Shown: positions 1 through 7,365, counted from the first letter of the stretch. The stretch is DNA of 9,271 bases from Nitrososphaerota archaeon (GCA_005877225.1 VBPK01000180.1:6082-15352), one strand, 5' to 3'. The notes: generated from the letters alone by a model not told the origin. Numbers and translations: made by a program.

Positions 1-783
1 GCAACCGATACGAGGTTAGGTTTGACGCAGTATAGTTCGAAGACGAATGCTACTGGCTGGGCAAAAATTCCAGTTCTACTCCTGCAGTATAACGGCACCA
101 AGTCTGTCAGTCGGCCATTTTATGCCGTTCAGGCGTCCCGCGGTGGCCTGCTTTCCGCGCAGCAGTTGCTCGCCTCCAACAATACGTTTACCGGCAGCTT
201 CACTCTAGCGGCTCCTGTGGACATAACAGGTCTGAATCTTGCAACCGAAACAGCGACAACTATTTCCCAGAAGTACAATGTATTGTCCAACAAGTACTAT
301 GTTGCTCCAGCGGGGTTGTACGGTGTGGGTCAATATCTCGGAGCCCAATACATTCCCTACGTGACGATAGTCTCGAACGCAGCCGTGCTTTCCTTCAAGA
401 ACAATGCTTCGAACAGCGAGTTGGATTTCGGCACGGTAGGGCTTGCTGGAAACACCTTCTACTTCGTCGTGATTTATCCCAGGAATTTTAGCTTGAATCC
501 AATCTCTATCAGAGTAGATCGCGTGGCCTACGGGCCCGTCGTTGTACAGTCCAACTCTACCCACTATTTCTCCACCTTCTCAGTCCCCTCTGGAATTCAC
601 TCAATAGCTGTGACTTATCTGCCGCCAAATGCAGTTTACTCGAACCCGATTCAATACCCAAGATTCTTTCCCCCATTAAGCACGATATTTGCCGTAGTGT
701 CTATCGGCGCAGTGGGGATTGGCTTTCTGGTGATATACCTGAGGAAGAGGGAAAGGGGGTCAGTGGCGACGAATAAGACCTAA
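1..783 (+). CDS. Surface protein with C-terminal membrane anchor (5' partial)
   Basis: The reading frame is open from the first base of the window to a TAA stop, so this is the last 260 residues of a longer protein whose start lies to the left. A TTG at 22 is in frame but is probably internal. The visible part is beta-rich in character, has no cysteines, and carries at least six N-x-S/T sequons (for example NAT, NGT, NNT, NAS, NFS, NST), as expected for an N-glycosylated archaeal surface protein. Near the end is one hydrophobic segment of about 22 residues (STIFAVVSIGAVGIGFLVIY) followed by RKRERG and a short polar tail, so most of the protein should lie outside with a short cytoplasmic end. 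I do not recognise a catalytic family. It converges on the membrane protein gene at 904-3168. Confidence 0.8.
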   Translation, partial: ATDTRLGLTQYSSKTNATGWAKIPVLLLQYNGTKSVSRPFYAVQASRGGLLSAQQLLASNNTFTGSFTLAAPVDITGLNLATETATTISQKYNVLSNKYYVAPAGLYGVGQYLGAQYIPYVTIVSNAAVLSFKNNASNSELDFGTVGLAGNTFYFVVIYPRNFSLNPISIRVDRVAYGPVVVQSNSTHYFSTFSVPSGIHSIAVTYLPPNAVYSNPIQYPRFFPPLSTIFAVVSIGAVGIGFLVIYLRKRERGSVATNKT

Positions 784-903
784 GTCTAGGGAGAATGTAC
801 AGACTCAGGGACCACAGGAGTGAGAGCTCTCCTATCCGTCCATTATTGGTCCAAACGGAGCATGTACCGCGAAAAGCTCTTCTGACAGGACTTCTACAAT
901 ATT
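784..903. other. Convergent intergenic spacer with hairpin potential
   Basis: This is the spacer between two convergent genes. GGACCA at 809-814 pairs with TGGTCC at 847-852, and inside it lies the 10-base palindrome GAGAGCTCTC (822-831), with AGGAG/CTCCT (816-820, 829-833) as an alternative pairing. Such a structure could help end transcription from both sides. However, there is no clear T-run of the kind that archaeal RNA polymerase terminates on, so a terminator role is only a possibility. Confidence 0.3.
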
Positions 904-3168
904 CTATCCATGCGTGATGGTCAGAGGCACAACTGCAATAGAAGCGAACTGAATAGAGGCGCAGACGGATGGCGTAACAGCACTGGGACCGATCGAAATC
1001 GGCCGGCAACCTTCCTCTGATGTGAAAACAACCTTATTCATACCCGGATGGAACCACACAAAGGGAGTGCTAACAACTGAATAGCTCCCGTTTACTATGT
1101 GGTACGTGCCCACCGCATTCCCATCAACTTCGACCCGCACCAGATGGTCCCCCGTGAGCCCTTCCGCCTTGAACTTTAGCTGGAATAGCTGGTTTGATTG
1201 GGAGTAGATGTCAAGCGCTGCAGAGATGTCCATTGATCTCGCATGGTGTCCGATTAGGCCGTATGAGTTCCACCCGCCGTTAAGTAGACCCACGAAGGAA
1301 ACATTCGCATCGTGAGGGTACCGCGACAAACTCAAGGCGGTTGGCGGAGACTCGTAGCGAAAAACAATAATCAATCTGTCCTCGTAGTACGGGAAGCCAA
1401 GGACACTTACGGCCAGGTCCACGACCCGTGTGTAGAGATTGTTGGGAAGAAGATCCTTATGGACTATGATGTACTTGATGTGATACTCATCTAGGATGTA
1501 GGGCGCGATCCGAATATTCGAGATTGTCTGGTTCAATATGTCTCGGGGAACAGTTTTCCTACCTTTCAGGTACTGACCAAATTGGTCTATGAATGGGGTG
1601 GATTCCAGGAATATGAGAGATGAAGCAGGCGTTCTGCTGATGTGGCCGTTCAGAAGGGGCTTGTGATACGCAGTCTGATAATAAAGATATACGTCGTTGC
1701 CGGGATAAGCCGGTACCTCGAGGACGGTGAAGTTGGCGTGATCATTCGCCAAAACCCGGGTGTAAAAGGGATCAATATTCGTATTCAGCATGGGATAAGG
1801 TGTGGGCAGAAACTCTGCTATGAGTGTGGTCGAGAGCAGCGCTGCGACACCCACTTGGGTGGCGACTGCTAATACCCTCCTTCGACCAGCCCTACCACGA
1901 ATCGAGGAAAGCAAAGCGGCAATACCGTAGCCGGAGAGAACCGCTACGCCTAGGGCTACAAGGTAATCGATTCGATAAGGAGTACGGAAGGCGCGAAATA
2001 TCGGTACCAAATACTCAATGTACGTCCAAGGTCCCTGGAGAACCGTCACCTCCCCTCCAGCTTGGATTTGCGGACCGAGGGCTATGGCAAAACCAAAAAG
2101 GGCAAGAAAGCCCCAAAAAATAACCTCTCTTCTCGAACGGTTTGTGGCGACCCCGCCGACCGACAATGCCAGAGCGGTATATCCGATGTATGTCCTGACC
2201 TGTGGGAAAGAGATGAAGTTCGCGAAGGTCGCCGCCGTGTATCTTCCGAAGAATGGATTCTCAGGGGCGGGAAGGAGGAACTGCAAGAGATCTGGCGAAC
2301 GATGCGGATGCGCGAGGGTAGACGCCGCAGTGGCACCGAGTGGGCTAGGCGCGAAGACAAGCCCGTAGAAAGTCTGGTAATACACCACGAATCCGATGAG
2401 ACCAGCCCCCAAGATCATTACGAAGAATCGGATCAGGTAGGTCTTGTTCAGGATTGCCGATTTTTGCGCAAAGACTGAGTAAAGCAAGAACGCAGCAACG
2501 ATCATGCCCGAGAGCAGGAGAAAGTGGAGGTCGAGCATTGCATTCAGTGCTATGAGGATTCCCGCGTACAAGGCGTTTCTGTCACGACGTTCCCTGGCCA
2601 TCTTGATGAAGAAGAGCGCGAAAAGTGGTAGGAGCTCGGAAGCCATGATGTTCAGATGCGCTATGCCTTGGCCCGTGTGTACAGGTGCAAACCCGAAGAC
2701 TAACCCTGCGAAGAAAGCGGCGTATCTGTTTCCCGTAAGGTACCACGCAAGGAGGTACATCGTGAAGGCAGAAACAAAAAACGTAAACATGTAGAGGAAG
2801 TTATAGGCCGGGACCAAACCAAAGAGGTAGTAAATCGGGGCACCTATGATCGCATGCAGCGGGGAGAATACCTGGAAGTACAAGGGCACTCCATAGGGGT
2901 AGAGGATACTATTCGTATAGAGTGCGAAGAAGGGACCGTAAGGAAGGTGATAGTCGAGATTCAGATACCAGAGTTCGTGGTAAACGTCCTGTACACTCCC
3001 GTTCGCGAAGTTTGTGAAGTTCGCGGCCAGTGGCCAAGTAAACAGAATTGTGAGTAGGATGTAGATGGAGAGAACGAAGATTGAATCTCCGCGATCTACA
3101 AACCAATCGCCTGCTATCCTGAAGAAGCCGAGAAGAACTCTGACCTGGAATCTTTCCTCAATCGTCAA
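904..3168 (-). CDS. Multi-pass membrane protein, GT-C glycosyltransferase-like
   Basis: A 754-residue protein. Residues about 28-450 are a bundle of roughly ten or more membrane segments. A TWP motif (44-46) ends the first one, and an acidic first outer loop follows (D61, E65), as is usual for the metal-binding loop of GT-C fold glycosyltransferases that use lipid-linked sugars. A RAFRTPYR segment (392-399) precedes the last helix pair, typical of large YfhO/GT-C-like membrane proteins. Residues about 460-754 are predicted outside: first an alpha/beta region with a YHIKYIIVHK strand (562-571), then a beta-rich terminal domain (about 625-754) with two cysteines, C721 and C736, that could pair. 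No ATG or GTG is usable near the start. TTG at 3168 follows a GGTGA four bases upstream. It lies 100 bases downstream of the phosphodiesterase gene on the same strand, probably in one unit. Sugar transfer is inferred, not shown. Confidence 0.7.
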   Translation of the reverse strand: MTIEERFQVRVLLGFFRIAGDWFVDRGDSIFVLSIYILLTILFTWPLAANFTNFANGSVQDVYHELWYLNLDYHLPYGPFFALYTNSILYPYGVPLYFQVFSPLHAIIGAPIYYLFGLVPAYNFLYMFTFFVSAFTMYLLAWYLTGNRYAAFFAGLVFGFAPVHTGQGIAHLNIMASELLPLFALFFIKMARERRDRNALYAGILIALNAMLDLHFLLLSGMIVAAFLLYSVFAQKSAILNKTYLIRFFVMILGAGLIGFVVYYQTFYGLVFAPSPLGATAASTLAHPHRSPDLLQFLLPAPENPFFGRYTAATFANFISFPQVRTYIGYTALALSVGGVATNRSRREVIFWGFLALFGFAIALGPQIQAGGEVTVLQGPWTYIEYLVPIFRAFRTPYRIDYLVALGVAVLSGYGIAALLSSIRGRAGRRRVLAVATQVGVAALLSTTLIAEFLPTPYPMLNTNIDPFYTRVLANDHANFTVLEVPAYPGNDVYLYYQTAYHKPLLNGHISRTPASSLIFLESTPFIDQFGQYLKGRKTVPRDILNQTISNIRIAPYILDEYHIKYIIVHKDLLPNNLYTRVVDLAVSVLGFPYYEDRLIIVFRYESPPTALSLSRYPHDANVSFVGLLNGGWNSYGLIGHHARSMDISAALDIYSQSNQLFQLKFKAEGLTGDHLVRVEVDGNAVGTYHIVNGSYSVVSTPFVWFHPGMNKVVFTSEEGCRPISIGPSAVTPSVCASIQFASIAVVPLTITHG

Positions 3169-3195
3169 ATCATCACCTTCAAACTCGTTAGCCAG

Positions 3196-3207
3196 CTATT
3201 TAGTTTT
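3196..3207 (-). promoter_or_regulatory. Possible box A for the GT-C-like gene
   Basis: The minus strand reads AAACTAAATAGC here, centred about 33 bases before the TTG start at 3168. A transcript starting about 25 bases downstream would have only a very short leader. This would let the membrane protein gene be transcribed apart from the phosphodiesterase gene. The match to a TATA-like element is moderate. Confidence 0.3.
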
Positions 3208-3218
3208 GAACGCCGACC

Positions 3219-3258
3219 CTGGGTGTGAGAGGACGCTCTCCTCCTACCCAGATTGGGT
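3219..3258 (-). other. Mutually exclusive hairpins between two co-directional genes
   Basis: In the 100-base spacer after the phosphodiesterase stop, CTGGGT (3219-3224) pairs with ACCCAG (3246-3251), enclosing a GAGAG/CTCTC stem (3227-3231, 3236-3240). The right arm can instead form a tight hairpin with TGGGT at 3254-3258. The two pairings exclude each other. There is no T-run after either on the minus strand, so a terminator is not clear. The structure may mark the end of the first cistron or affect mRNA processing. Confidence 0.3.
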
Positions 3259-3268
3259 CTCTAGCTCA

Positions 3269-4930
3269 CTAGATCTCCCTTTTCATGGCGACTTTGCGAA
3301 GCGAGGATCTGATCCTCTGCACCTCGGCAATTTCTGCACTCCAGTACTCTACGCCTCTCTGAGCGAAATCGGAAGACGCTTCAAAGAATTCCTCCAGTAC
3401 TCGCCCGTCTGTGTCATCAGGAATTCTGATTCCCAGATAATGGAGAATCGTGGGTGCTAGGTCGATGAGATTTATCTGTGCTTGCGGAAAATCCTCGATC
3501 TTCTTGACCCCTTTTCCCTTCATAAAGAGCACTCCATCCATCTTGTGGTTTCCCGAGTAGACCGGGTGTGGTGTAACCAGCCGATTACTGCCCAGCTCAA
3601 ACATTCTATGGGGGGCATACTTCATGTCCGTGTCTAGGAAGATCACATCGGGTGCCGCACCAGTCTCAGGGCCATTGTATAGTTCCGCCGCTAGGTAGAT
3701 GCTGTCAAACATGTGTTCGTGAGTCTCTGGATCTTCCAACACGCGTATCTTCGCCACAAGCTCCTTCACTAGGGAGTCAACTTCCTCGCGTGAAACGATT
3801 CCCTCTGGCTCATCTCCCTTCAAATTGACGTAGAGTTGGCCAAAGTTCCCATACGAGTAAACGCGAGTTCGCATCCAGTCTATGTTGTCGAAGGTCAACG
3901 AGATGAGCCTAAGCAGGCGAAGCGCTCTTGACTTGGTAGAGTACGCTGATTCAACGCTTTTGACAAGCCTGAGTTTCTTCGCTGCCCGCAGTAGGTTGTA
4001 GACATGAAAACCGTGCCTGTAAGCAAGGTATTTCGCCCGAACGGCCCAACTTCTCTTGAAATACATGTACTTTTGTTCTAGGAGCCAGTTGTTGACGTAA
4101 ACTCCTTTGTAGACAGGTCCAAAGCCATGGTCTGAGATCGCAAGCTTTAGGTGGTCATCTCCTACAGACTCATTCAGCTTACCTATCGCGCGATCAAGCT
4201 CGACATGAACGTCGGTAACCATTCTCCGTACTGGCTCAGCCAGCTTGTGATCATACTTTGGATGATTCTTATCCAAGTACGCCCAGAAATAGTGTCCAAT
4301 GACATCGGTCGCGTCAAAGACCGAAATCGCAAGGTTCCAATGGACGAGCTGCATAAGGTAGTGCGTTATCGCGGCCTGCTGTTTCGTTATCTCGATCAGG
4401 GTACGCGTAATTTCCTCCTCTCTTCCCTTCCGGTAGAGCACCCTTGGCTTGTGGATTTTGACCTCCCCGAATTTACTCTTCAGCATCGCCAGGAGTTCGC
4501 GCGGGTATGTGTAATCCCCCCTCTGGGTGGGGGTGGGAAAGCCCGTAATCATGAAGCCATTCAGAGGCTTTGGCGGGTAGGTAAGTGGAACGTTGATTAC
4601 AATTGAGCGACCCCCTCGGGAGCCAATGTAGTCCCAGAGTGTATTCGTCTTTACGTCCAATGAGGTCGTTGGTCGATGCTTGTATGTCCCTTCGATCCTT
4701 TTGGAGAAGTCGTATACTCCATGCTTCCCCGGGTTCTTTCCGGTCGCGAACGATGTCCAGGCACTCGGTGAAAGCGGAAGAACGGTCGAATACAACTTGC
4801 TGTGAACGCCCAGGTCTACCATCTTCGCGAGGTACGGGAGCTTGCCCTCCTTAAGGAGCGGCCAGATCAGATCAAAGGTTGCACCGTCAAGGCCGATAAC
4901 CAAAACTTTCGAACGAAGTCCGTCACTCAT
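3269..4930 (-). CDS. Type I phosphodiesterase / alkaline phosphatase superfamily protein (COG3379-like)
   Basis: A 553-residue soluble enzyme of the alkaline phosphatase superfamily, hydrolysing phosphate mono- or diesters with two metal ions. Visible motifs in order are GLDGATFD (13-20, metal ligand D15); LSPSAWTSFATG (53-64), where by spacing to the TG the nucleophile should be S54; NPGKHG (66-71); DVIGH (209-213, ligands D209 and H213); SDHGFG (266-271, ligands D267 and H268); and SGNHKMDG (459-466, ligand H462). The terminal NLIDLAPTILHYLGI segment is typical of the family. All expected ligands are present. There is no signal peptide, so action is likely cytoplasmic or at the inner membrane face. 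The start is ATG, with GGTGA nine bases upstream. The GT-C-like membrane gene downstream suggests a role with lipid-linked or phosphorylated glycan intermediates, which is inference. Confidence 0.88.
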   Translation of the reverse strand: MSDGLRSKVLVIGLDGATFDLIWPLLKEGKLPYLAKMVDLGVHSKLYSTVLPLSPSAWTSFATGKNPGKHGVYDFSKRIEGTYKHRPTTSLDVKTNTLWDYIGSRGGRSIVINVPLTYPPKPLNGFMITGFPTPTQRGDYTYPRELLAMLKSKFGEVKIHKPRVLYRKGREEEITRTLIEITKQQAAITHYLMQLVHWNLAISVFDATDVIGHYFWAYLDKNHPKYDHKLAEPVRRMVTDVHVELDRAIGKLNESVGDDHLKLAISDHGFGPVYKGVYVNNWLLEQKYMYFKRSWAVRAKYLAYRHGFHVYNLLRAAKKLRLVKSVESAYSTKSRALRLLRLISLTFDNIDWMRTRVYSYGNFGQLYVNLKGDEPEGIVSREEVDSLVKELVAKIRVLEDPETHEHMFDSIYLAAELYNGPETGAAPDVIFLDTDMKYAPHRMFELGSNRLVTPHPVYSGNHKMDGVLFMKGKGVKKIEDFPQAQINLIDLAPTILHYLGIRIPDDTDGRVLEEFFEASSDFAQRGVEYWSAEIAEVQRIRSSLRKVAMKREI

Positions 4931-4939
4931 TCTAAGATA

Positions 4940-4944
4940 TCACC
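4940..4944 (-). promoter_or_regulatory. Ribosome binding site GGTGA
   Basis: GGTGA on the minus strand, nine bases before the ATG at 4930, matches the archaeal anti-Shine-Dalgarno end of 16S rRNA and supports that start. Confidence 0.7.
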
Positions 4945-4953
4945 GACAGATTT

Positions 4954-4967
4954 CTGTATCGATACAG
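4954..4967. promoter_or_regulatory. Perfect 14-base palindrome in phosphodiesterase leader
   Basis: CTGTATCGATACAG is perfectly self-complementary and lies 24-37 bases before the start of the phosphodiesterase gene, just upstream of its ribosome site. Its position and two-fold symmetry fit an operator for a dimeric regulator. No regulator is identified. Confidence 0.35.
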
Positions 4968-5052
4968 CTGATTCGATAAGGCCGAAATCATTTCCTTCGA
5001 ACAGTATGCCAGGTAATCCCAGGATGATAGAGCAAAAGCCACTCGCCTTAAT

Positions 5053-5130
5053 AATCAGACTCAATATTATTCAACAATCGGACCCGGGATAATATGGAAC
5101 AATCAGACTGAATACTCTTAGTAGTCAGAT
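5053..5130. repeat. Four spaced copies of AATCRGAC in promoter-side spacer
   Basis: AATCAGAC (5053-5060), AATCGGAC (5076-5083), AATCAGAC (5101-5108) and AGTCAGAT (5123-5130) occur at intervals of 23, 25 and 22 bases, about two helical turns. The first and third extend to a 14-base match with one difference (AATCAGACTSAATA). They sit in the 304-base gene-free spacer 4931-5234 between the phosphodiesterase start and the end of the secreted-protein gene. Minus-strand AT-rich stretches at 5048-5070 could hold the box A of the phosphodiesterase gene. I see no gene in this spacer. Confidence 0.4.
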
Positions 5131-5234
5131 GTCTTGCGATTATTATCAAACGTTGCATGATTTTCCAACTTAGGATCAGTTCGCACACGACCTAATACGA
5201 CCCCCCGCTAACTGGCGTGAAGGCCGCATTGTGC

Positions 5235-5765
5235 CTACGCGTGAGGCGTCGGAACAGTGTAGGCGAACCAGACGGTTCCTACTCCCTGACCGAAGGTGTT
5301 TCCCGCCTGAAGGTCCTTGTGGAAGAAGTAGAGGGGCAACCCGTTATAGGTTACCTGCTTGATCCCGTCTTTCCGTGTGATACTGCCGAAGCTCGATGCG
5401 CTGAGCCCGGGTGGAACCGCGATCTTACTCGTGGAGAATGCGGGCCAGTTGATGGCGCAATTACCGTAGCAGGCGCTCGTCCCGTTGTTGGGCTTGTCAA
5501 CCTTGAACATGTAGAGGGTGAAGCCGGTGGCGTTGGTCAGGTAGAATCCAATCGATGAGTTGTACCCCAGGCCGACCGTGTAGGCAGGGGAACTAGGACT
5601 GGCGACCGTCTGAGTCGAGGTGCTTGTCTGGGTGACTGTCGTTTTCTGGGTGGCTGTCGTCGTCAGGGTGATGGTGGTGGGGTTGGCAGCGAAGTAGCCG
5701 GTTGATGTCGCGAAGATGACCGTGAGGGCTATGAAGATGGCAGAGATCGTGCGAAAGTTTGCCAA
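5235..5765 (-). CDS. Secreted protein with Yx(F/W/Y)xxD repeats (COG4315 / PF03640-like)
   Basis: A 176-residue exported protein. Residues 1-25 form a hydrophobic signal or anchor helix (ISAIFIALTVIFATS). Residues 28-60 are a Thr/Ser-rich linker that keeps the domain away from the membrane. The folded part has two copies of the family repeat: LYMFKVD (84-90) followed by CYGNC (99-103) and WPAF, then LYFFHKD (145-151) followed by a GQGVGTVWFAYT end. The two cysteines and the WP match the usual form of this poorly understood secreted family. There is no lipobox cysteine near the signal end, so it is not an evident lipoprotein. TTG at 5765 is the only usable start; a TATA-like box about 27 bases before it suggests a leaderless transcript. 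A role in the envelope or in redox is guesswork. Confidence 0.82.
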   Translation of the reverse strand: MANFRTISAIFIALTVIFATSTGYFAANPTTITLTTTATQKTTVTQTSTSTQTVASPSSPAYTVGLGYNSSIGFYLTNATGFTLYMFKVDKPNNGTSACYGNCAINWPAFSTSKIAVPPGLSASSFGSITRKDGIKQVTYNGLPLYFFHKDLQAGNTFGQGVGTVWFAYTVPTPHA

Positions 5766-5786
5766 TCTGCGGTGGATTTCAATAGT

Positions 5787-5797
5787 GATATTTTATT
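5787..5797 (-). promoter_or_regulatory. Box A (TATA) of the secreted-protein gene
   Basis: The minus strand reads AATAAAATATC, centred about 27 bases before the TTG at 5765. This is the distance of box A from the transcription start in archaea, so transcription should begin at or next to the start codon. Confidence 0.55.
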
Positions 5798-5802
5798 CAT
5801 TT

Positions 5803-5835
5803 TCCCCAATTTCTCCTCATTTCATCCCCATTTCC
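5803..5835. repeat. Three phased 11-base repeats upstream of box A
   Basis: On the plus strand the unit TCCYCA(A)TTT begins at 5803, 5814 and 5825, exactly 11 bases apart, so each copy faces the same side of the helix. The set lies just upstream of the box A of the secreted-protein gene and ends at the stop codon of the small membrane gene. It fits a cooperative activator or repressor site. The winged-helix protein encoded at 6159-6488 is a candidate binder by proximity only. Confidence 0.4.
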
Positions 5836-6125
5836 TAGTACTTCCAGCTTACGACGAAGAAGATCGAGTAGCCCACAACCTGCAGAACCTGTATGTAGAG
5901 AAGTGGCGCGGCGACGGCGGCGCCGAAGCTCGCCGCAAGGACGTAGTAGAAGTAGGCTGCGACTATGTTTGCTAGAAAGAGTGGGAAGACAAAGGCTGCC
6001 GCGCCCACCAAGACCCTCCCCCTCAAGTCTCTCCAGCTTTTCACATGGATTGCCAGAATCCCAAGGAGAAGAAGCGCACTCACCGCTGCGATCCCGATGT
6101 CCACGAGCCACAAGGTGCCTACCAT
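5835..6125 (-). CDS. Small three-helix membrane protein, unknown function
   Basis: A 96-residue protein with three predicted membrane segments at about residues 4-23, 37-60 and 67-92. A short basic loop (KSWRDLRGR) follows helix one, which should be cytoplasmic, and the protein ends with WKY. I do not recognise the family. I chose ATG at 6125 because GGTGA (6134-6138) lies eight bases before it. A TTG at 6140 in the same frame would add five residues but has the weaker ribosome site. The gene begins 33 bases after the regulator stop on the same strand, so the two are probably co-transcribed. Such regulator plus small membrane protein pairs are common in archaea and may sense membrane state, which is inference. 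Confidence 0.65.
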   Translation of the reverse strand: MVGTLWLVDIGIAAVSALLLLGILAIHVKSWRDLRGRVLVGAAAFVFPLFLANIVAAYFYYVLAASFGAAVAAPLLYIQVLQVVGYSIFFVVSWKY

Positions 6126-6158
6126 GTTTTTGCTCACCAAACCCCCCTGGATGCGTAT

Positions 6159-6488
6159 TTACTTTTTCCTACTTTCATCCAAAATCTCCCCTATGAGCTC
6201 ACTCTTCGAAAGCCAGCCGCTCACGTAGAAGACCGCACCGTATTCTTCTCCCACAACCTCAAGGACGCCATGCTTTACAAGGATATCGAGATGATGCCTG
6301 ATCGTGGTGTAGTCCATCCCGAGTTCTTTTGCAAGCTGGTGGGCGTTCAGAGGCTTCGCGATTATCGCCCTGAGAATCTTGACGCGAGTCGGACCACCCC
6401 TCGTCCCCTCGAGCAACCACCAGAGGAGTCTCCTCGTGGAGACCTCGGCCAGAGTCAGACCACCACTCCCAGAACCCTCGAATACCAC
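6159..6488 (-). CDS. ArsR-like winged helix-turn-helix transcriptional regulator
   Basis: A 109-residue DNA-binding protein. After a short N-terminal stretch comes LLWWLLEGTRGGPTRVKIL (21-39), the usual lead-in of a common archaeal winged-helix family. The helix-turn-helix follows: PLNAHQLAKELGMDYTTIRHHLDILVKHGVLEV (45-77), with DYTTIRHHL as the recognition helix. The wing EEYGAVFYVS comes next, and then a short C-terminal helix. There are no metal-binding cysteines, so metal sensing is unlikely. Many relatives carry N-terminal membrane helices; here they are absent and the partner membrane protein is encoded separately downstream. The GTG at 6488 is the first start after the in-frame stop. 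A weak TATA-like element (6505-6515, minus strand) about 20-25 bases upstream would give a leaderless message. Confidence 0.85.
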   Translation of the reverse strand: MVFEGSGSGGLTLAEVSTRRLLWWLLEGTRGGPTRVKILRAIIAKPLNAHQLAKELGMDYTTIRHHLDILVKHGVLEVVGEEYGAVFYVSGWLSKSELIGEILDESRKK

Positions 6489-6633
6489 AAAGAGTCACGA
6501 AGATGCGATATGAACCTTCGTCCCGATCCCTGACCAACCGGGGAGGTAGTCCTCGAGGGCCCCTCGCCGATGATCGGAGCATGTTTATCGTCGCTGCTCC
6601 TCAGGTCGAAGGGACAGATGATTACCGGAGAGT

Positions 6634-7365
6634 TCAGGCGTGAATCTTCGCGTTCATCCTTACGGTTCTCGTCGCCAACTCGATTATCCTCTTGTCGTGA
6701 GTCGCGATGATCAGCGTCTTCGCTCTTAGGGCGTTGTCGCCGCGTAGCATCTCGAGAATCACCTCCGAGACCAGGGGGTCGAGAGACTCCGTGGGCTCGT
6801 CCATCACCAGGAGGGGCGGGTCCTTCACCATGGCCCGGGCGATGGAGACTAGCTGCTTCTCCCCGACGCTGAGGTCGGCGACCTTCCTCTCCGCATCCGC
6901 GTTGATTCCCATTAAGACAAGAACCTCCCGCACCCGAGAAAGCCTCGACTCCCTTTCTCCCTCCCCGAGAAAGAAGAGCGGCAGCTCGACGTTTTGAGAA
7001 ACTGTGAACTCCTGCATCAAGTTCTGGACCTGCGGAACGAGTCCGAGACTCGCGAGCCTGAGGGTGGTGAGCTCTCTCCCCGACAAGCGGGTGGTCTCTT
7101 TGCCGAGGACCTGGATGCTCCCGGAGCTCGCTCTCTCGATCCCCGCCAGGAGGTTGACTAGGGTCGTTTTCCCGCTCCCGACAGGCCCAGCCAGAGCCAC
7201 AAACTCTCCCCGCTTCACCCGCATGTTGACGTCAGTGAAGACCTCCCTCCGCTTCGGCTCGAGGAATACCTTGCTGACGTGGGTGAGCTGCGTTACGGTC
7301 GCAGTAGTCGTCGCCCCGCCGAAAGCTGACCTGGAGAGACCCGGGATTAGCTCGAGTTCTTCCAA
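6634..7365 (-). CDS. ABC transporter ATP-binding protein, LolD/MacB/FtsE type
   Basis: A 243-residue nucleotide-binding subunit. Visible are Walker A GPVGSGKT (60-67), Q-loop Q112 in LVPQVQNL, the FTVSQNVELPLFFLG segment (120-134) typical of the LolD/MacB/FtsE branch, signature LSVGEKQ (165-171, with V for the usual second G), Walker B LLVMDE (185-190, catalytic E190), D-loop SLD and switch H223 in ATHDKR. All catalytic parts are intact. There are no membrane segments, so it works on the cytoplasmic face with a permease. TTG at 7365 lies inside the end of the permease gene, which it overlaps by 19 bases; this points to coupled translation of partner subunits. No better start exists before the core domain. 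In this branch ATP use usually drives mechanical work or extraction rather than import. Confidence 0.9.
   Translation of the reverse strand: MEELELIPGLSRSAFGGATTTATVTQLTHVSKVFLEPKRREVFTDVNMRVKRGEFVALAGPVGSGKTTLVNLLAGIERASSGSIQVLGKETTRLSGRELTTLRLASLGLVPQVQNLMQEFTVSQNVELPLFFLGEGERESRLSRVREVLVLMGINADAERKVADLSVGEKQLVSIARAMVKDPPLLVMDEPTESLDPLVSEVILEMLRGDNALRAKTLIIATHDKRIIELATRTVRMNAKIHA

Noticed and set aside
2062..2478. Long open frame on the plus strand inside the GT-C-like gene
   Set aside because: It is antisense to a well-supported membrane protein, and its translation is rich in Arg, Lys, Glu and Ser with no fold character.
5193..5201. TAATACGAC, like the start of a T7 phage promoter
   Set aside because: Only nine bases match and the rest of the promoter is absent; chance.
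5217..5558. Plus-strand open frame of 113 residues
   Set aside because: It is antisense to the secreted protein with clear family repeats and has no recognisable features.
6489..6633. Spacer after the ABC ATPase gene examined for a terminator or small RNA
   Set aside because: Only a short GC-rich near-palindrome around 6554-6566 is visible, with no T-run; not enough to call.
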